Shown here piece by piece: positions 1 to 9,098 of a stretch of 64,000 nt of DNA. The translations under genes and the position numbers were made by a program. Below the pieces are notes generated by a model. That model was not told the DNA's origin and did not search any database. It saw nothing but the letters and a program-made list of their open reading frames with translations. Within the stretch, counting starts at the first letter, position 1. Each line of letters begins with the position of its first letter. Source of the DNA: Marivirga arenosa. Its GTDB lineage: Bacteria; Bacteroidota; Bacteroidia; Cytophagales; Cyclobacteriaceae. The DNA is taken from contig NZ_CP129968.2 in the NCBI RefSeq assembly GCF_030503875.2, positions 3,958,894 through 4,022,893 of the forward strand. The letters run 5' to 3'.

Positions 1-622
1 GAATAGCTCTTTTAGTGTAATTATAGATTTGAGAGGTAAACACTAATGAGTTTGGGATGTAAATTAAATCTTCATCATCATTAGTTATATGTAGATTAAC
101 TAGTGTAATATCAGTGACTTTCCCCTTAACTTCACCAATCTTAATTTCATCTCCAATCATAACTTCCCCATTAAACATGATCAACATACCATTGATCATA
201 TTGGCTATATAATCTTTAGATAAAATAGCAATGGCAGCAGCGACAATACTTAATGAGGTGATTAAAGCGATGGGATCTATATTGAATAATAATAGAATTG
301 TCCCAATCAAAATAAAGGTGTGTAGAATATTAGCAATATGATCTATGCCTAATACAAAGTTATTTTTAGTACCCCTTGAGAGTTTATGCTTTTTCTTATA
401 ATAAAATACAACCCCCAATCTGATGAGTGAAACCCATAAATCAGCATAAAGGTAAAAGCGAGCTGCTTTAACATAATTCTCCCCTATTCCATATTTTAAT
501 ATTTCAGCATGATAGGTGTTGATGGCAAATAATGCAGCAATAAAAATGATTGCTTTCACTAAAAACTTGATTCTTCTTTTATACTCAAGTTTACTGGCCG
601 GGTTAACAGATTTTCTATTCAT
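1..622 (-). CDS. MscS-family mechanosensitive channel (C-terminus outside window)
   Basis: Reading the minus strand from the ATG at 622 gives an open frame of about 207 residues that runs off the left edge. It starts MNRKSVNPASKLEYKRR, has three hydrophobic segments, then a small-residue-rich helix followed by KDYIANMINGMLIMF and a beta-rich stretch with GDEIKIGEVKGKVTDITL. That order (pore-lining TM helix, then the MscS beta domain with a conserved G-D-x-I-x-I/V run) is typical of small-conductance mechanosensitive channels, which release solutes on hypo-osmotic shock. The C-terminal alpha/beta vestibule is not visible. It is divergent from ppa, with about 90 bp between the starts. The family call is fairly sure; ion selectivity and gating cannot be read. 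Confidence 0.8.
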   Translation of the reverse strand, partial: MNRKSVNPASKLEYKRRIKFLVKAIIFIAALFAINTYHAEILKYGIGENYVKAARFYLYADLWVSLIRLGVVFYYKKKHKLSRGTKNNFVLGIDHIANILHTFILIGTILLLFNIDPIALITSLSIVAAAIAILSKDYIANMINGMLIMFNGEVMIGDEIKIGEVKGKVTDITLVNLHITNDDEDLIYIPNSLVFTSQIYNYTKRAI

Positions 623-711
623 TTCTCAAAGTTATAACAATCTAATAACACTTAAAGTAGGTGCTCTCGGCTTCATCCATTATTTTTGTGAAAATATTTT
701 ACAAATTAAAA

Positions 712-1251
712 ATGATAGACAACAAAAGAAACCCTTGGCACGACATCCATTATGGTGATGAAGCGCCAGAATACGTGAACGCTGTAATAGAAATTTCGAA
801 AGGGAGTAAGGGTAAATTTGAGTTAGACAAAGAAACTGGTTATTTAATGCTTGATAGAGTATTATTTAGCTCTGTACATTATCCAGCAAATTATGGGTTT
901 ATTCCGCAGACTTATTGTGATGATAAAGATCCATTAGATATCATGGTAATTACTTCTATTGAATTACCTCCTCTATGTATGGTAAAAGCTAAGGTATTAG
1001 GTGTAATGAAAATGATGGATCAAGGCGAAGCAGATGATAAGATCATTGCTGTTGCGGCTAATGATATGTCAGTAAACCATATGAATGATATTCACGATTT
1101 ACCTCCTCATACATCAAAGGAAATGCAGAGATTTTTTGAGGATTACAAAAAGCTTGAAAACAAAAAGGTAGTAGTAGAAGACTTTTTTGATAAAGCCGAG
1201 GCTCACAAAGTGATTAATGACAGTATTGAATTATACAATAAAACTTTTTAA
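712..1251 (+). CDS. ppa: Inorganic pyrophosphatase, family I
   Basis: The 179-residue product hydrolyses pyrophosphate to two phosphates in the cytoplasm and so drives biosynthetic reactions forward. The family I signature D-x-D-P-x-D is present as DKDPLDIM (residues 71-78), preceded by [12 protein letters not shown], which contributes active-site residues. Length matches the usual 170-180 residues. I start at the ATG at 712 ([12 protein letters not shown]) rather than the in-frame GTG at 661, because homologues begin close to the NPWHD motif and the extra 17 residues look like non-coding sequence. A strong hairpin terminator follows immediately. It is monocistronic. Confidence 0.95.
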   Translation: MIDNKRNPWHDIHYGDEAPEYVNAVIEISKGSKGKFELDKETGYLMLDRVLFSSVHYPANYGFIPQTYCDDKDPLDIMVITSIELPPLCMVKAKVLGVMKMMDQGEADDKIIAVAANDMSVNHMNDIHDLPPHTSKEMQRFFEDYKKLENKKVVVEDFFDKAEAHKVINDSIELYNKTF

Positions 1252-1266
1252 TACGCTTAGATAAGC

Positions 1267-1305
1267 AAAAAAGGCTTCTTAAATAATATTTAAGAAGCCT
1301 TTTTA
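1267..1305. terminator. Bidirectional intrinsic terminator between ppa and the GIN-domain gene
   Basis: A 16-bp perfect stem (1269-1284 with 1288-1303) around a 3-base loop, flanked by A-runs on the left and T-runs on the right. It can stop ppa on the plus strand and the convergent gene ending at 1321 on the minus strand. Confidence 0.85.
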
Positions 1306-1320
1306 TATCAATCAAAAGAA

Positions 1321-2055
1321 TTACATTCTTGAAACTTTACCTCCTGAACTTGAATCTGCATCAACAATTGCCGGGCTTCCTCCATAACTGATCTTACCTG
1401 ATGAAGATGCTTTTGCCACTAATTCTTTTTCTACATTAAATTCAACTCTACCTGATGAGCTTGCTGAAACATCAGCATTATCACAAGTAAAATCAGTCGC
1501 AGAAATTCTTGCTGAACTACTTACCTTAGCTTCAAAATTATCTGATTTCCCGGATAGCGTTATTCTGCACGAGCTACTAGCTTTCGCTTCAATATTGCCT
1601 GCCTTAACACCTACATCTATTCTTGCTGAACTTGAACCTGAAATTTCTACATTTGTAGCCTCAACTTCAACATCAATTCTTGCTGAGCTAGAGCCTTTAA
1701 TTTCGATATTATTAGCTTTTATTAGCCCTTCTGCTGATAATCTTGATGAGCTGCTAGCTTTCAACTCTTCCAACTCTTGATAGTAAACTGTAACTTCTAC
1801 TTCAATATTTCTATAACTTTTATTTGAGGCCATTTCGATAACCAAATCCTCACCTTTAACATCAGTGATAACATCTTCTAATTCACCAGTTGTGCTTACC
1901 TCAACTTCTGGCTGGCTCCCCTTTTTCAATATAACTCTTATGCTTTGTGATGATGATACAGATGTAAAATCATCAATAGATCTGGTTTCAGTTTCCTGAG
2001 CAAATAACTGAACGCTTAAAAGAACAAAGATTAGGGCTAATAGTGATTTTTTCAT
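1321..2055 (-). CDS. Secreted GIN-domain (DUF2807) beta-helix protein
   Basis: The 244-residue product begins MKKSLLALIFVLLSVQLFAQ, a typical type I signal peptide ending in the FAQ seen in many Bacteroidota exported proteins. I use this Met (2055), not the one 33 bases upstream. The rest is a ladder of short units each containing SSS(A/S)R or SSSGR spaced about 19-21 residues apart, alternating with E/V/K strands (for example ASSSSRLSAEGLIKANNIEI). This is the pattern of the GIN/DUF2807 'auto-transporter adhesin head' fold, a right-handed beta-helix with a serine stack on one face. Function is unknown; export to periplasm or surface is inferred. It is monocistronic between two terminators. 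Confidence 0.8.
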   Translation of the reverse strand: MKKSLLALIFVLLSVQLFAQETETRSIDDFTSVSSSQSIRVILKKGSQPEVEVSTTGELEDVITDVKGEDLVIEMASNKSYRNIEVEVTVYYQELEELKASSSSRLSAEGLIKANNIEIKGSSSARIDVEVEATNVEISGSSSARIDVGVKAGNIEAKASSSCRITLSGKSDNFEAKVSSSARISATDFTCDNADVSASSSGRVEFNVEKELVAKASSSGKISYGGSPAIVDADSSSGGKVSRM

Positions 2056-2123
2056 GATTTTATAAGTTTGTTTATTTGATAGATTCAAAAATCATGAAAA
2101 GGTTGCATGTTCAAAAAAATAAA

Positions 2124-2155
2124 ATAAAAAAGGCACGACTGATAAAGCCGTGCCT
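2124..2155 (-). terminator. Intrinsic terminator of the short Cys-rich membrane protein gene
   Basis: On the minus strand AGGCACG ... CGTGCCT (2155-2149 with 2137-2131) forms a 7-bp GC-rich stem followed by a run of T residues. It lies directly downstream of the gene ending at 2181. Confidence 0.75.
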
Positions 2156-2180
2156 ATAAAATTGTTAGTATTTTATACGA

Positions 2181-2402
2181 TTAAAACTTACTTAAAACCT
2201 TATTCACTTCTGAATCAGGGTTAGCACATTTTTCTCCAGGTTGTTTCCCGCAGAAACTACATGCTTCACCATCCTTATTTAAAAAAGGGCTTTGAGAAGC
2301 ACATGTACCTTTAAATTCACCATTTTTTACAAATAATAGCCTTACTGACATTAATACGAAAAACGCTGCTATTAATCCGATTGCTAATAAAAAAGTAGTC
2401 AT
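2181..2402 (-). CDS. Short Cys-rich single-TM protein, possibly NqrM/DUF539-like
   Basis: The 73-residue product has one N-terminal hydrophobic helix (MTTFLLAIGLIAAFFVLMSV) followed by a polar tail with four cysteines: G-T-C, then C-S-F-C-G-K, then K-C-A-N. The design (N-terminal anchor, then K-G-x-C and a C-x-x-C cluster) resembles the small NqrM/DUF539 proteins that help mature the Na+-translocating NADH:quinone reductase by inserting metal. The similarity is only by motif and layout, so the assignment is tentative. A TAAATTTG box upstream (2449-2456) and a terminator downstream suggest a self-standing transcript. Confidence 0.5.
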   Translation of the reverse strand: MTTFLLAIGLIAAFFVLMSVRLLFVKNGEFKGTCASQSPFLNKDGEACSFCGKQPGEKCANPDSEVNKVLSKF

Positions 2403-2448
2403 ATTTTTAATTTTTAAGACTTTCCAAAAGCCTTTTGAATTCGTTGTG

Positions 2449-2456
2449 CAAATTTA
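2449..2456 (-). promoter_or_regulatory. Candidate Bacteroidota -7 promoter box
   Basis: TAAATTTG on the minus strand matches the Bacteroidota TAnnTTTG -7 consensus, about 47 bases upstream of the start codon at 2402. No clear TTTG -33 element was assigned, so it is a candidate only. Confidence 0.35.
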
Positions 2457-2515
2457 ACATTCTAAAATCATAACGCCTAGTAAGAATGCAAAGTTTCTTA
2501 AATTGCGATTAACTA

Positions 2516-3337
2516 ATGAAGAAACACATCCCTATGAAAGAAGTTCAAAAATTCCCTGATAATAGAAGAAAAGAAAAAATTGAAGCTTTCGATAGATTAT
2601 TAACCATAATGGATCAATTAAGGAATTTATGTCCTTGGGATAAAAAACAAACTATTGAAAGTATAAGACATTTAACCATTGAAGAAACTTTTGAATTATC
2701 TGATGCCATTCTCGATAATGATTTAGAAGAAATCAAAAAAGAACTAGGTGATATTATGCTTCATATAGTGTTTTATGCAAGAATGGCAGATGAAAAGAAT
2801 GCATTTGATATGGCTGATGTATTAAATGGTATTTCCGAAAAATTGATAAATCGTCATCCTCATATCTATTCTGATGTTGAGGCAAAAGATGAAGAAGCCG
2901 TAAAAGAAAATTGGGAAAAGATTAAGTTGAAAGAGAAAGGAAATAAGTCTGTTCTAGGAGGAGTACCCAAATCGTTACCCGCATTAATAAAAGCAATAAG
3001 AATACAAGAAAAAGCAAGAGGCGTTGGCTTTGATTGGGATAATAAAAATCAGGTTTGGGATAAGGTTGAAGAGGAAATGAATGAATTTCAACATGAGGAG
3101 GAATCTGGCAATAAAGAAAAAGCAACTGAAGAATTTGGAGATTTACTATTTAGCTTAATTAACTACGCAAGATTTTCCGATATCAATCCTGAAGAGGCAT
3201 TAGAAAAAACCAATAAAAAATTCATAAAACGATTTCAATTTCTCGAAGAGGAAAGTAAAAAGGATGGAAAGCAGATTTCTGAAATGAGCTTAGCTGAAAT
3301 GGATACTTACTGGGAGAAAGCTAAAAAATTACCCTAA
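2516..3337 (+). CDS. mazG: Nucleoside triphosphate pyrophosphohydrolase MazG
   Basis: The 273-residue protein hydrolyses NTPs to NMP plus pyrophosphate, a housecleaning and stringent-response-linked activity. Two tandem MazG domains are visible. The N-terminal one carries NLCPWDKKQTIESI, then EETFELSDAI and KKELGDIMLHIVFYAR, the E-x-x-E ... E-x-x-D metal ligands. The C-terminal one has VEEEMNEFQHE and EEFGDLLFSLINYARF. Length is close to the E. coli enzyme (263). The ATG at 2516 fits the expected N-terminus, but a second in-frame ATG six codons downstream could be used. Confidence 0.93.
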   Translation: MKKHIPMKEVQKFPDNRRKEKIEAFDRLLTIMDQLRNLCPWDKKQTIESIRHLTIEETFELSDAILDNDLEEIKKELGDIMLHIVFYARMADEKNAFDMADVLNGISEKLINRHPHIYSDVEAKDEEAVKENWEKIKLKEKGNKSVLGGVPKSLPALIKAIRIQEKARGVGFDWDNKNQVWDKVEEEMNEFQHEEESGNKEKATEEFGDLLFSLINYARFSDINPEEALEKTNKKFIKRFQFLEEESKKDGKQISEMSLAEMDTYWEKAKKLP

Positions 3338-3497
3338 AAATTTAAAATTATTGCAAATATATAAGATAACAGTTTGAAAATAAACCATAAAATTAATAAA
3401 AAACAATTTTTTACCACATAGAGGTTAATTATTATACCTTATCCATTTAATTTTTAGGTTAAATTCATAAATTAGGGTTTCATTAAACCCGATTTTT

Positions 3498-4790
3498 ATG
3501 AATTTAATGTTTTTAAGCTCATTTAAAGCTTTATTTACACCCTTATTAGCAACAAATCTAGAAAGTGCGGCTTCTCAAGTTAACATTGAAGTACTAACAG
3601 TAAATAATGTATGGATGATGCTATGCATCGCTCTCGTATTTATCATGCATTTAGGATTTGCATGCGTGGAAGCAGGCTTCACACAATCTAAAAATACAGT
3701 TAATATTTTATTTAAAAATACAGTCACACCTGCAATAGGACTAGTTTCTTATACGATTATAGGTTTTAACCTTATGTATCCTGAATTTGCTGATGGTCCA
3801 GGTTGGTTTGATTTCAATGGATTTTTCTTAAATGATTTTGCCGGCATTAATTATAATCAAAACTATACCTATTGGACAGACTTCCTTTTTCAAGCCATGT
3901 TTGCAGCTACAGCCGCAACAATTGTTTCTGGAGCTGTTGCTGAAAGAATAAAAATTTCCGGCTATTTTATTTTCACCATCATATTTGTAGGGTTTGTCTA
4001 CCCTGCTATTGGAAGTTGGAAATGGGGCGGTGGCGCATTAGATGCTATGGGCTTTTATGATTTTGCAGGCTCAACTTTAGTTCATTCAGTAGGTGGCTGG
4101 GGAGCTTTAGCGGGCATTATTGTTCTTGGACCTAGAATTGGTAAATACGTAAATGGAAAAGTGATTGATAAAGAAGGATCAAGTGTTCCATTAGCTACTA
4201 TAGGCGTATTCTTATTATGGTTCGGATGGTTTGGTTTTAACGGTGGATCCGTACTTTCTGCAGAACCCAGAGCGACATCTTTAGTCATTATGAATACCTC
4301 ATTAGCTGCCGCAGCAGGCTCATTAGGAGGATTTCTAATGGGATATATCACCTTTAAAAGACTTGATTTAGGCATGGTGTTAAATGGTACACTTGCGGGA
4401 TTGGTCGGTATCACTGCGGGTGCTGATTTAATGACCCCTGGACTATCTTTATTGATAGGTTTTATTGCGGGTATGTTGGTGGTATTGTCAGCGATTGGAC
4501 TAGACAAATTGAAATTAGATGATGCAGTGGGAGCTGTGTCCGTCCATCTAACATGTGGAATATTCGGAACTTTAGCGGTTGGAATTTTTGGACAAAAAGC
4601 GGGTTGGGAACAATTCGTCAATCAATTAATAGGCGTAGCTGCTTGTGGAGCTGCTGCATTTGGTTCTGCTTTTATTATATTCTATGTACTAAAGAAAACG
4701 ATTGGCTTAAGAGTTTCGAAAGAACATGAGGAACAAGGCTTAGATAGCCATGAACATGGTATAAGAGGATACACCATTACTTATGAATAA
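3498..4790 (+). CDS. amt: Ammonium transporter (Amt family)
   Basis: The 430-residue polytopic inner-membrane protein has about eleven hydrophobic helices. Family landmarks include MHLGFACVEAGFTQSKN near the N-terminus, AVAERIKISGY, STLVHSVGGWGALAG with the first pore histidine, and SVHLTCGIFGTLAVGIFG with the second. The twin-His pore is therefore intact, so it should conduct ammonium/ammonia. No glnK/PII gene lies next to it, although amt-glnK pairs are common elsewhere. It is followed by its own terminator and faces pyrF tail to tail. Confidence 0.93.
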   Translation: MNLMFLSSFKALFTPLLATNLESAASQVNIEVLTVNNVWMMLCIALVFIMHLGFACVEAGFTQSKNTVNILFKNTVTPAIGLVSYTIIGFNLMYPEFADGPGWFDFNGFFLNDFAGINYNQNYTYWTDFLFQAMFAATAATIVSGAVAERIKISGYFIFTIIFVGFVYPAIGSWKWGGGALDAMGFYDFAGSTLVHSVGGWGALAGIIVLGPRIGKYVNGKVIDKEGSSVPLATIGVFLLWFGWFGFNGGSVLSAEPRATSLVIMNTSLAAAAGSLGGFLMGYITFKRLDLGMVLNGTLAGLVGITAGADLMTPGLSLLIGFIAGMLVVLSAIGLDKLKLDDAVGAVSVHLTCGIFGTLAVGIFGQKAGWEQFVNQLIGVAACGAAAFGSAFIIFYVLKKTIGLRVSKEHEEQGLDSHEHGIRGYTITYE

Positions 4791-4797
4791 ACTATAC

Positions 4798-4832
4798 AGA
4801 GCTTGTCTTATTAGAAGCAAGCTCTTTTCTTT
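4798..4832 (+). terminator. Intrinsic terminator after amt
   Basis: An 8-bp stem AGAGCTTG / CAAGCTCT (4798-4805 with 4818-4825) is followed by TTTTCTTT. It sits eight bases after the amt stop codon. Confidence 0.8.
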
Positions 4833-5646
4833 ATAAATACTGATCTAGATATCCCGCCATATCTTTTTGAATCTCTAAAGCTTTGATACCAGCAGTTTTA
4901 GCAAAATCTTGACCATTTGAAGCATATATAATTCCTCTGGATGAGTTAACTAATAATCCTCCATCTTTATTTAGGCCATTTTGAGATAGCTCTTTAAGAT
5001 TGCCTCCTTGTGCGCCTACTCCTGGAACTAAGAGAAAATGATTGGGTACTAGTTTTCGTATTTCTTTAAACTCATCAGATCGGGTAGCTCCCACAACATA
5101 CATCATATTTTCTTTAGTACCCCATTTTTGAGAAACCTCTAATACTTTTTGGTACAATAGGCCTCCCGAATTTAAAGATTCAAATTGAAAATCCTTACCT
5201 CCCGCATTTGAAGTGAGAGCCAATAAAATCACCCACTTATCTTCAAATTCAAGAAAAGGCTCCACAGAATCACTCCCCATATAGGGCGCTACAGTTATGG
5301 AATCAAAATTCATTTGTTCAAAAAATGCTTTTGCATACATTTTTGATGTATTTCCTATATCCCCTCTTTTTGCATCTGCTATCGTAAAAACATCATCAGG
5401 TAAGTATTCAATAGTCTTTTGAAGACTCTCCCAACCTTTTACACCCATTGATTCATAAAATGCTATATTAGGCTTGTAAGCAACAGCATAGTCAATTGTT
5501 GCATCAATGATCTGTTTATTGAATTCAAATATCGGATCCTCTTCTTTTAAAAGATGTTGAGGTATTTTATTAATATCAGAATCCAAACCCACACATAAGT
5601 AGCTAGACTTAGATTTAATTTGTTGAGAAAGTTCTTGGTAGTTCAT
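4831..5646 (-). CDS. pyrF: Orotidine 5'-phosphate decarboxylase (type 2 family)
   Basis: The 271-residue cytoplasmic enzyme converts OMP to UMP, the last step of de novo pyrimidine synthesis. The active-site Asp-x-Lys-x-x-Asp motif is present as [11 protein letters not shown], preceded by [10 protein letters not shown] and followed by [10 protein letters not shown] and VPGVGAQGG, which line the phosphate and base sites. Its length (over 260) and [11 protein letters not shown] start fit the longer type 2 PyrF rather than the short E. coli type. No other pyrimidine gene lies adjacent. A paired palindromic repeat element sits in its upstream region (5670-5749). Confidence 0.92.
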   Translation of the reverse strand: MNYQELSQQIKSKSSYLCVGLDSDINKIPQHLLKEEDPIFEFNKQIIDATIDYAVAYKPNIAFYESMGVKGWESLQKTIEYLPDDVFTIADAKRGDIGNTSKMYAKAFFEQMNFDSITVAPYMGSDSVEPFLEFEDKWVILLALTSNAGGKDFQFESLNSGGLLYQKVLEVSQKWGTKENMMYVVGATRSDEFKEIRKLVPNHFLLVPGVGAQGGNLKELSQNGLNKDGGLLVNSSRGIIYASNGQDFAKTAGIKALEIQKDMAGYLDQYL

Positions 5647-5669
5647 GATAGTATAAAGGGCTACAATAT

Positions 5670-5749
5670 AAACCTGTCAGGTTTCTAATTAAATCTACAA
5701 TGGTTGTATTCAGGAATAAATCATAATAAACCTTAAACCTGACAGGTTT
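5670..5749. repeat. Paired near-palindrome element, copy 1
   Basis: AAACCTGTCAGGTTT (5670-5684) and its reverse complement AAACCTGACAGGTTT (5735-5749) bound a 50-bp AT-rich spacer. Each 15-mer is itself palindromic around its central base. The same pair in the same order recurs at 40749-40831 with an unrelated spacer. It is a REP/MITE-like dispersed element of unknown function. Confidence 0.7.
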
Positions 5750-5768
5750 GAATCATTTAATAAATGAA

Positions 5769-6404
5769 TTATCTGAAGTCTAATACCTCAATATCAGGGT
5801 ATTTAGATGGGTCAAATATGAAATCTTTATCTGTTAAACTATTATCAACTTTAAAATTAGTCACTTCGTAGTTAAAGATGTTTCCTGCCCTGTCAAAGAT
5901 GGTCCACTTGTCTAACAGATTAGTTTTCTTGTCAATTTTTAATCTTATTTTATAAAATGATTCATCTTTATCTTCAGGCACTAGATCAATTACATGGTAT
6001 TGAGCATTTCCTTCGCCCGCCATATATAAATATTTGTAACCTTCTTGATAAGCCTTATAAATCTTACTTGGATTCATCTCTCCAGCCTCTGCATCATAAT
6101 CATTAATCGTAACTTCATTAGCATCTCTCAGGTAAGTCCAAACCGTTTCATTATTATTAACAATTAACTGACCTGCAACATCTGCTTTGAATTTATCGCC
6201 ACTCACTACAATTTCACCTTTAAAGGTATCAGTGAAATCTTCCATTTTATTTTCGAGCGATTGAGTGAAAGTTGCTGTAAAGCCAGGTATATCACTGTAT
6301 TTAGCACTCATATCATCTAAAATTGCTTTGGCTTTTGGATCATTTTGCGCAATTACTGCGATGCTAAAAAGGCCTAGCATCAAGATTAGTGTGTATTTTC
6401 TCAT
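5769..6404 (-). CDS. lolA: LolA-like outer-membrane lipoprotein carrier protein
   Basis: The 211-residue product starts with a signal peptide (MRKYTLILMLGLFSIAVIAQ) and continues with AKAILDDMSAKYSDIPGFTATFTQSL, the usual LolA N-terminus (x-LDxMSxKYxxxxxFxAxFxQ). Repeated beta-strand segments follow: KGEIVVSGDKFKADV, VWTYLRDANEVTINDYD and a C-terminal DKDFIFDPSKYPDIEV. LolA family members shuttle lipoproteins across the periplasm from LolCDE to the outer membrane. It lies 17 bp downstream of ftsK on the same strand, an arrangement I recall from other Bacteroidota, which suggests co-transcription. Confidence 0.88.
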   Translation of the reverse strand: MRKYTLILMLGLFSIAVIAQNDPKAKAILDDMSAKYSDIPGFTATFTQSLENKMEDFTDTFKGEIVVSGDKFKADVAGQLIVNNNETVWTYLRDANEVTINDYDAEAGEMNPSKIYKAYQEGYKYLYMAGEGNAQYHVIDLVPEDKDESFYKIRLKIDKKTNLLDKWTIFDRAGNIFNYEVTNFKVDNSLTDKDFIFDPSKYPDIEVLDFR

Positions 6405-6421
6405 CTCTTTTATATTCTTAT

Positions 6422-8893
6422 TTAATTGTTATTATCGATATTGTTCAATAATTGTTCCAAACTATATTCATCAGGAATTAAAACTTCTCTCGCTTTACTT
6501 CCTTCGAAAGCTCCCACAATCCCGGCAGCTTCTAATTGGTCAATTAATCTACCTGCTCTATTATAACCTAGTTTAAGTTTCCTTTGAATTAAAGATGTAC
6601 TTCCCTGTTGGTGCATCACAATCAATCGTGCAGCTTCATCAAACAATGCATCTCTTTCCGATAAATCAACCTCTCCCACTTTACTATTATCATCATCACC
6701 TGAAAATTCTGGCAACTGATATGCTTGTTCATATCCTCTTTGATTACCAATAAATTCAACAACCTCATCAATTTCTGGTGTATCTATAAAAGGGCATTGC
6801 AATCTGATTAAATCCGAGCCTTGAGAAAGCAACATATCCCCCATTCCTACTAATTGTTCTGAGCCACCTGTGTCTAAAATAGTTCTGGAATCAATTTTTG
6901 AGGTAACTCTAAATGATAATCGAGCAGGGAAATTCGCTTTAATTATACCTGTAATAACATTAACAGACGGACGCTGAGTAGCTACTACTAAGTGAATTCC
7001 AATTGCTCGAGCTAACTGAGCTAATCTAGCAATTGGAGTTTCAACTTCTTTTCCAGCCGTCATCATCAAATCGGCCAACTCATCTATTACTAATACAATA
7101 TAAGGTAGGAACCTATGCCCTTTTTCAGGATTAAGCTTCCTGTTAACAAACTTATTATTATACTCTTTTAAATTTCTACAGCCTGCATCCTTTAATAAAT
7201 CATATCGATTATCCATTTCGATACACAGTGAATTCAATGTATTGACTACTTTTTTAGTATCGGTAATGATGGGTTCCTCTTCATTTGGAAGCATTGCTAA
7301 AAAGTGGCGCTCTAACTTATTAAATAAAGTTAATTCCACCTTTTTAGGATCAACTAATACAAACTTCAACTGGGATGGATGCTTTTTATAAATAAGCGAA
7401 GCAAGCATCACGTTTAACCCTACTGACTTACCCTGACCTGTAGCACCTGCCATTAATAAGTGAGGCATTTTAGCTAAATCAGCAATAAAAACATCATTGC
7501 TAATAGTTTTCCCTAAAATGATGGGCAATTCTTTATCGCTTTTTAAGAATTTATCAGTGGCAAGTACTGATTTCATACTTACCATCTCTCTATTCTTATT
7601 GGGTACTTCTATACCAATAGTCCCCTTTCCAGGTATAGGGGCAATAATTCTAATACCTAAAGCAGCTAAACTAAGGGCAATATCATCTTCTAAGTTTTTA
7701 ATTTTAGAGATTTTAACCCCAGCTTCTGGCACTATTTCATAGAGTGTAACTGTAGGGCCAATTGTAGCCTTAATACTCTGAATTTTAATTTTAAAGTTAG
7801 TAAGCGTTTCTAGAATTTTATCTTTATTGGCCTCTAACTCTTCCTGCGTAACCTTTACTTTTCCTGAATTATGATCTTCAAGCAAGTCTAATATAGGATA
7901 CTTATAAGATGATAGATCCAAAGTCGGATCATAATTCTCAACCTTTTTACCCAGTTTTTCATCAAAAGCTGATTCTTCTACCTCAAAATCTTGATCTTTA
8001 ACTTCAGATTCAATCTCTGGCTCTGAAATCACTTTATTTTCTAAAGTGTTCTCGACTTCCATGGTTAATTCTTCTTTCTGAGGTGACTTTTTAGGTTTTT
8101 GTTCGGTTACTGTCCAAGTACTTGCATCATCAAAAGATTCATCATCATCTTTATCAACTTTATTTTCTTTTTTGTCGAAAACTTCTTCTTTCTCAGGCTT
8201 ATTTACTTCATCAACAGAAACATTATTCTTTTCAACTTCCTCTTCTTCATCCATAATTTCAGAAGGGTTTGATGAAAACAATGAAGTCACATCAAAATAG
8301 AAGACCATGAAAATCAATAAAGATAAGATTAATACTAAATAAGTCCCCCACCCGAAAAGACTATTGAAGAGTACTGCTAATTCATATCCAATACCACCGC
8401 ATAAAAATGAAAAAGCTGTTATTTTTCCAGATTCAAAAACCATGAATCCTAATAATAAACTAGCCCAAAACAAAAAGAAGACCATGAAAGTAAAGGCCCT
8501 TCGAATAGAAAATATTTCTTTTTGAAAAGTAATTTTGTAGCCCGCCAAAAATAAAAAAGGCGGAATAAGAAAGGCAGCAAGACCGAACCATTTAAAAACG
8601 AAATAATAAGCAGACTGAGCTCCTAATAAACCCAACCAGTTGTCCATTTCAGCTCCAGATGCTTTGATTCCATTTTCATAAGCAGACTGTAGAACACTCA
8701 TATCTGCTTTACCAGTAAATAAATAAGAAATAAAGGCAGTAAATAAAAAAATAGAACTTGACAATAGAAAAAAGCCGAAAGCAAGGTGCAATCTTCTATC
8801 TTTAAGAAACCCAATATTAAAATTAAACTTTGGACTCTTCTTTTTACTATCAGATTTTTTAAATGTATTTGATTTATAGGTGTTTTTAGCCAT
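6422..8893 (-). CDS. ftsK: DNA translocase FtsK/SpoIIIE
   Basis: The 823-residue septal protein pumps chromosomal DNA during division. An N-terminal part with four or more TM helices (about residues 30-200) is followed by a long acidic, low-complexity linker (about 205-320, rich in E, D and K). The motor follows, with Walker A GATGQGKSVGLN, Walker B YIVLVIDELADLMM and the ATQRPSVNVITG segment. A C-terminal winged-helix gamma domain (EAARLIVMHQQGSTSLIQRKLKLG) would read KOPS-like polar DNA sequences. Length is normal for the phylum. It is the upstream member of an apparent pair with the LolA-like gene. Confidence 0.95.
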   Translation of the reverse strand: MAKNTYKSNTFKKSDSKKKSPKFNFNIGFLKDRRLHLAFGFFLLSSSIFLFTAFISYLFTGKADMSVLQSAYENGIKASGAEMDNWLGLLGAQSAYYFVFKWFGLAAFLIPPFLFLAGYKITFQKEIFSIRRAFTFMVFFLFWASLLLGFMVFESGKITAFSFLCGGIGYELAVLFNSLFGWGTYLVLILSLLIFMVFYFDVTSLFSSNPSEIMDEEEEVEKNNVSVDEVNKPEKEEVFDKKENKVDKDDDESFDDASTWTVTEQKPKKSPQKEELTMEVENTLENKVISEPEIESEVKDQDFEVEESAFDEKLGKKVENYDPTLDLSSYKYPILDLLEDHNSGKVKVTQEELEANKDKILETLTNFKIKIQSIKATIGPTVTLYEIVPEAGVKISKIKNLEDDIALSLAALGIRIIAPIPGKGTIGIEVPNKNREMVSMKSVLATDKFLKSDKELPIILGKTISNDVFIADLAKMPHLLMAGATGQGKSVGLNVMLASLIYKKHPSQLKFVLVDPKKVELTLFNKLERHFLAMLPNEEEPIITDTKKVVNTLNSLCIEMDNRYDLLKDAGCRNLKEYNNKFVNRKLNPEKGHRFLPYIVLVIDELADLMMTAGKEVETPIARLAQLARAIGIHLVVATQRPSVNVITGIIKANFPARLSFRVTSKIDSRTILDTGGSEQLVGMGDMLLSQGSDLIRLQCPFIDTPEIDEVVEFIGNQRGYEQAYQLPEFSGDDDNSKVGEVDLSERDALFDEAARLIVMHQQGSTSLIQRKLKLGYNRAGRLIDQLEAAGIVGAFEGSKAREVLIPDEYSLEQLLNNIDNNN

Positions 8894-9055
8894 AAAAATT
8901 GCCTGCTAAGCTGTAATAAAGTTGCATAAATTCCATTAAAGTGCAAAATACTAATCTTCAATTAGAATATAGTATGTTTTTAACGATCGCTGAGATTAAT
9001 TCTTACTTCTTAAAATTTGAATTATGATTAACTCAGTAAAAACGACTTGCTTGGA

Positions 9056-9092
9056 CAAAAAAATAGCCTGAATAATTAAATTCAGGCTATTT
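9056..9092 (-). terminator. Terminator downstream of tRNA-His
   Basis: A 12-bp stem (9061-9072 with 9081-9092), AT-rich with a TAGCCTGAA core, is followed on the minus strand by a seven-T run. It begins seven bases past the tRNA 3' end. Confidence 0.8.
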
Positions 9093-9098
9093 GAGATG

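Noticed and set aside
516..758. Plus-strand open frame overlapping the MscS gene start and ppa
   Set aside because: It is the antisense of the MscS N-terminus and then overlaps ppa out of frame; no family resemblance.
4082..4621. Long minus-strand open frame inside amt
   Set aside because: Antisense shadow of a strongly conserved ammonium transporter; Pro/Asn-rich and without motifs.
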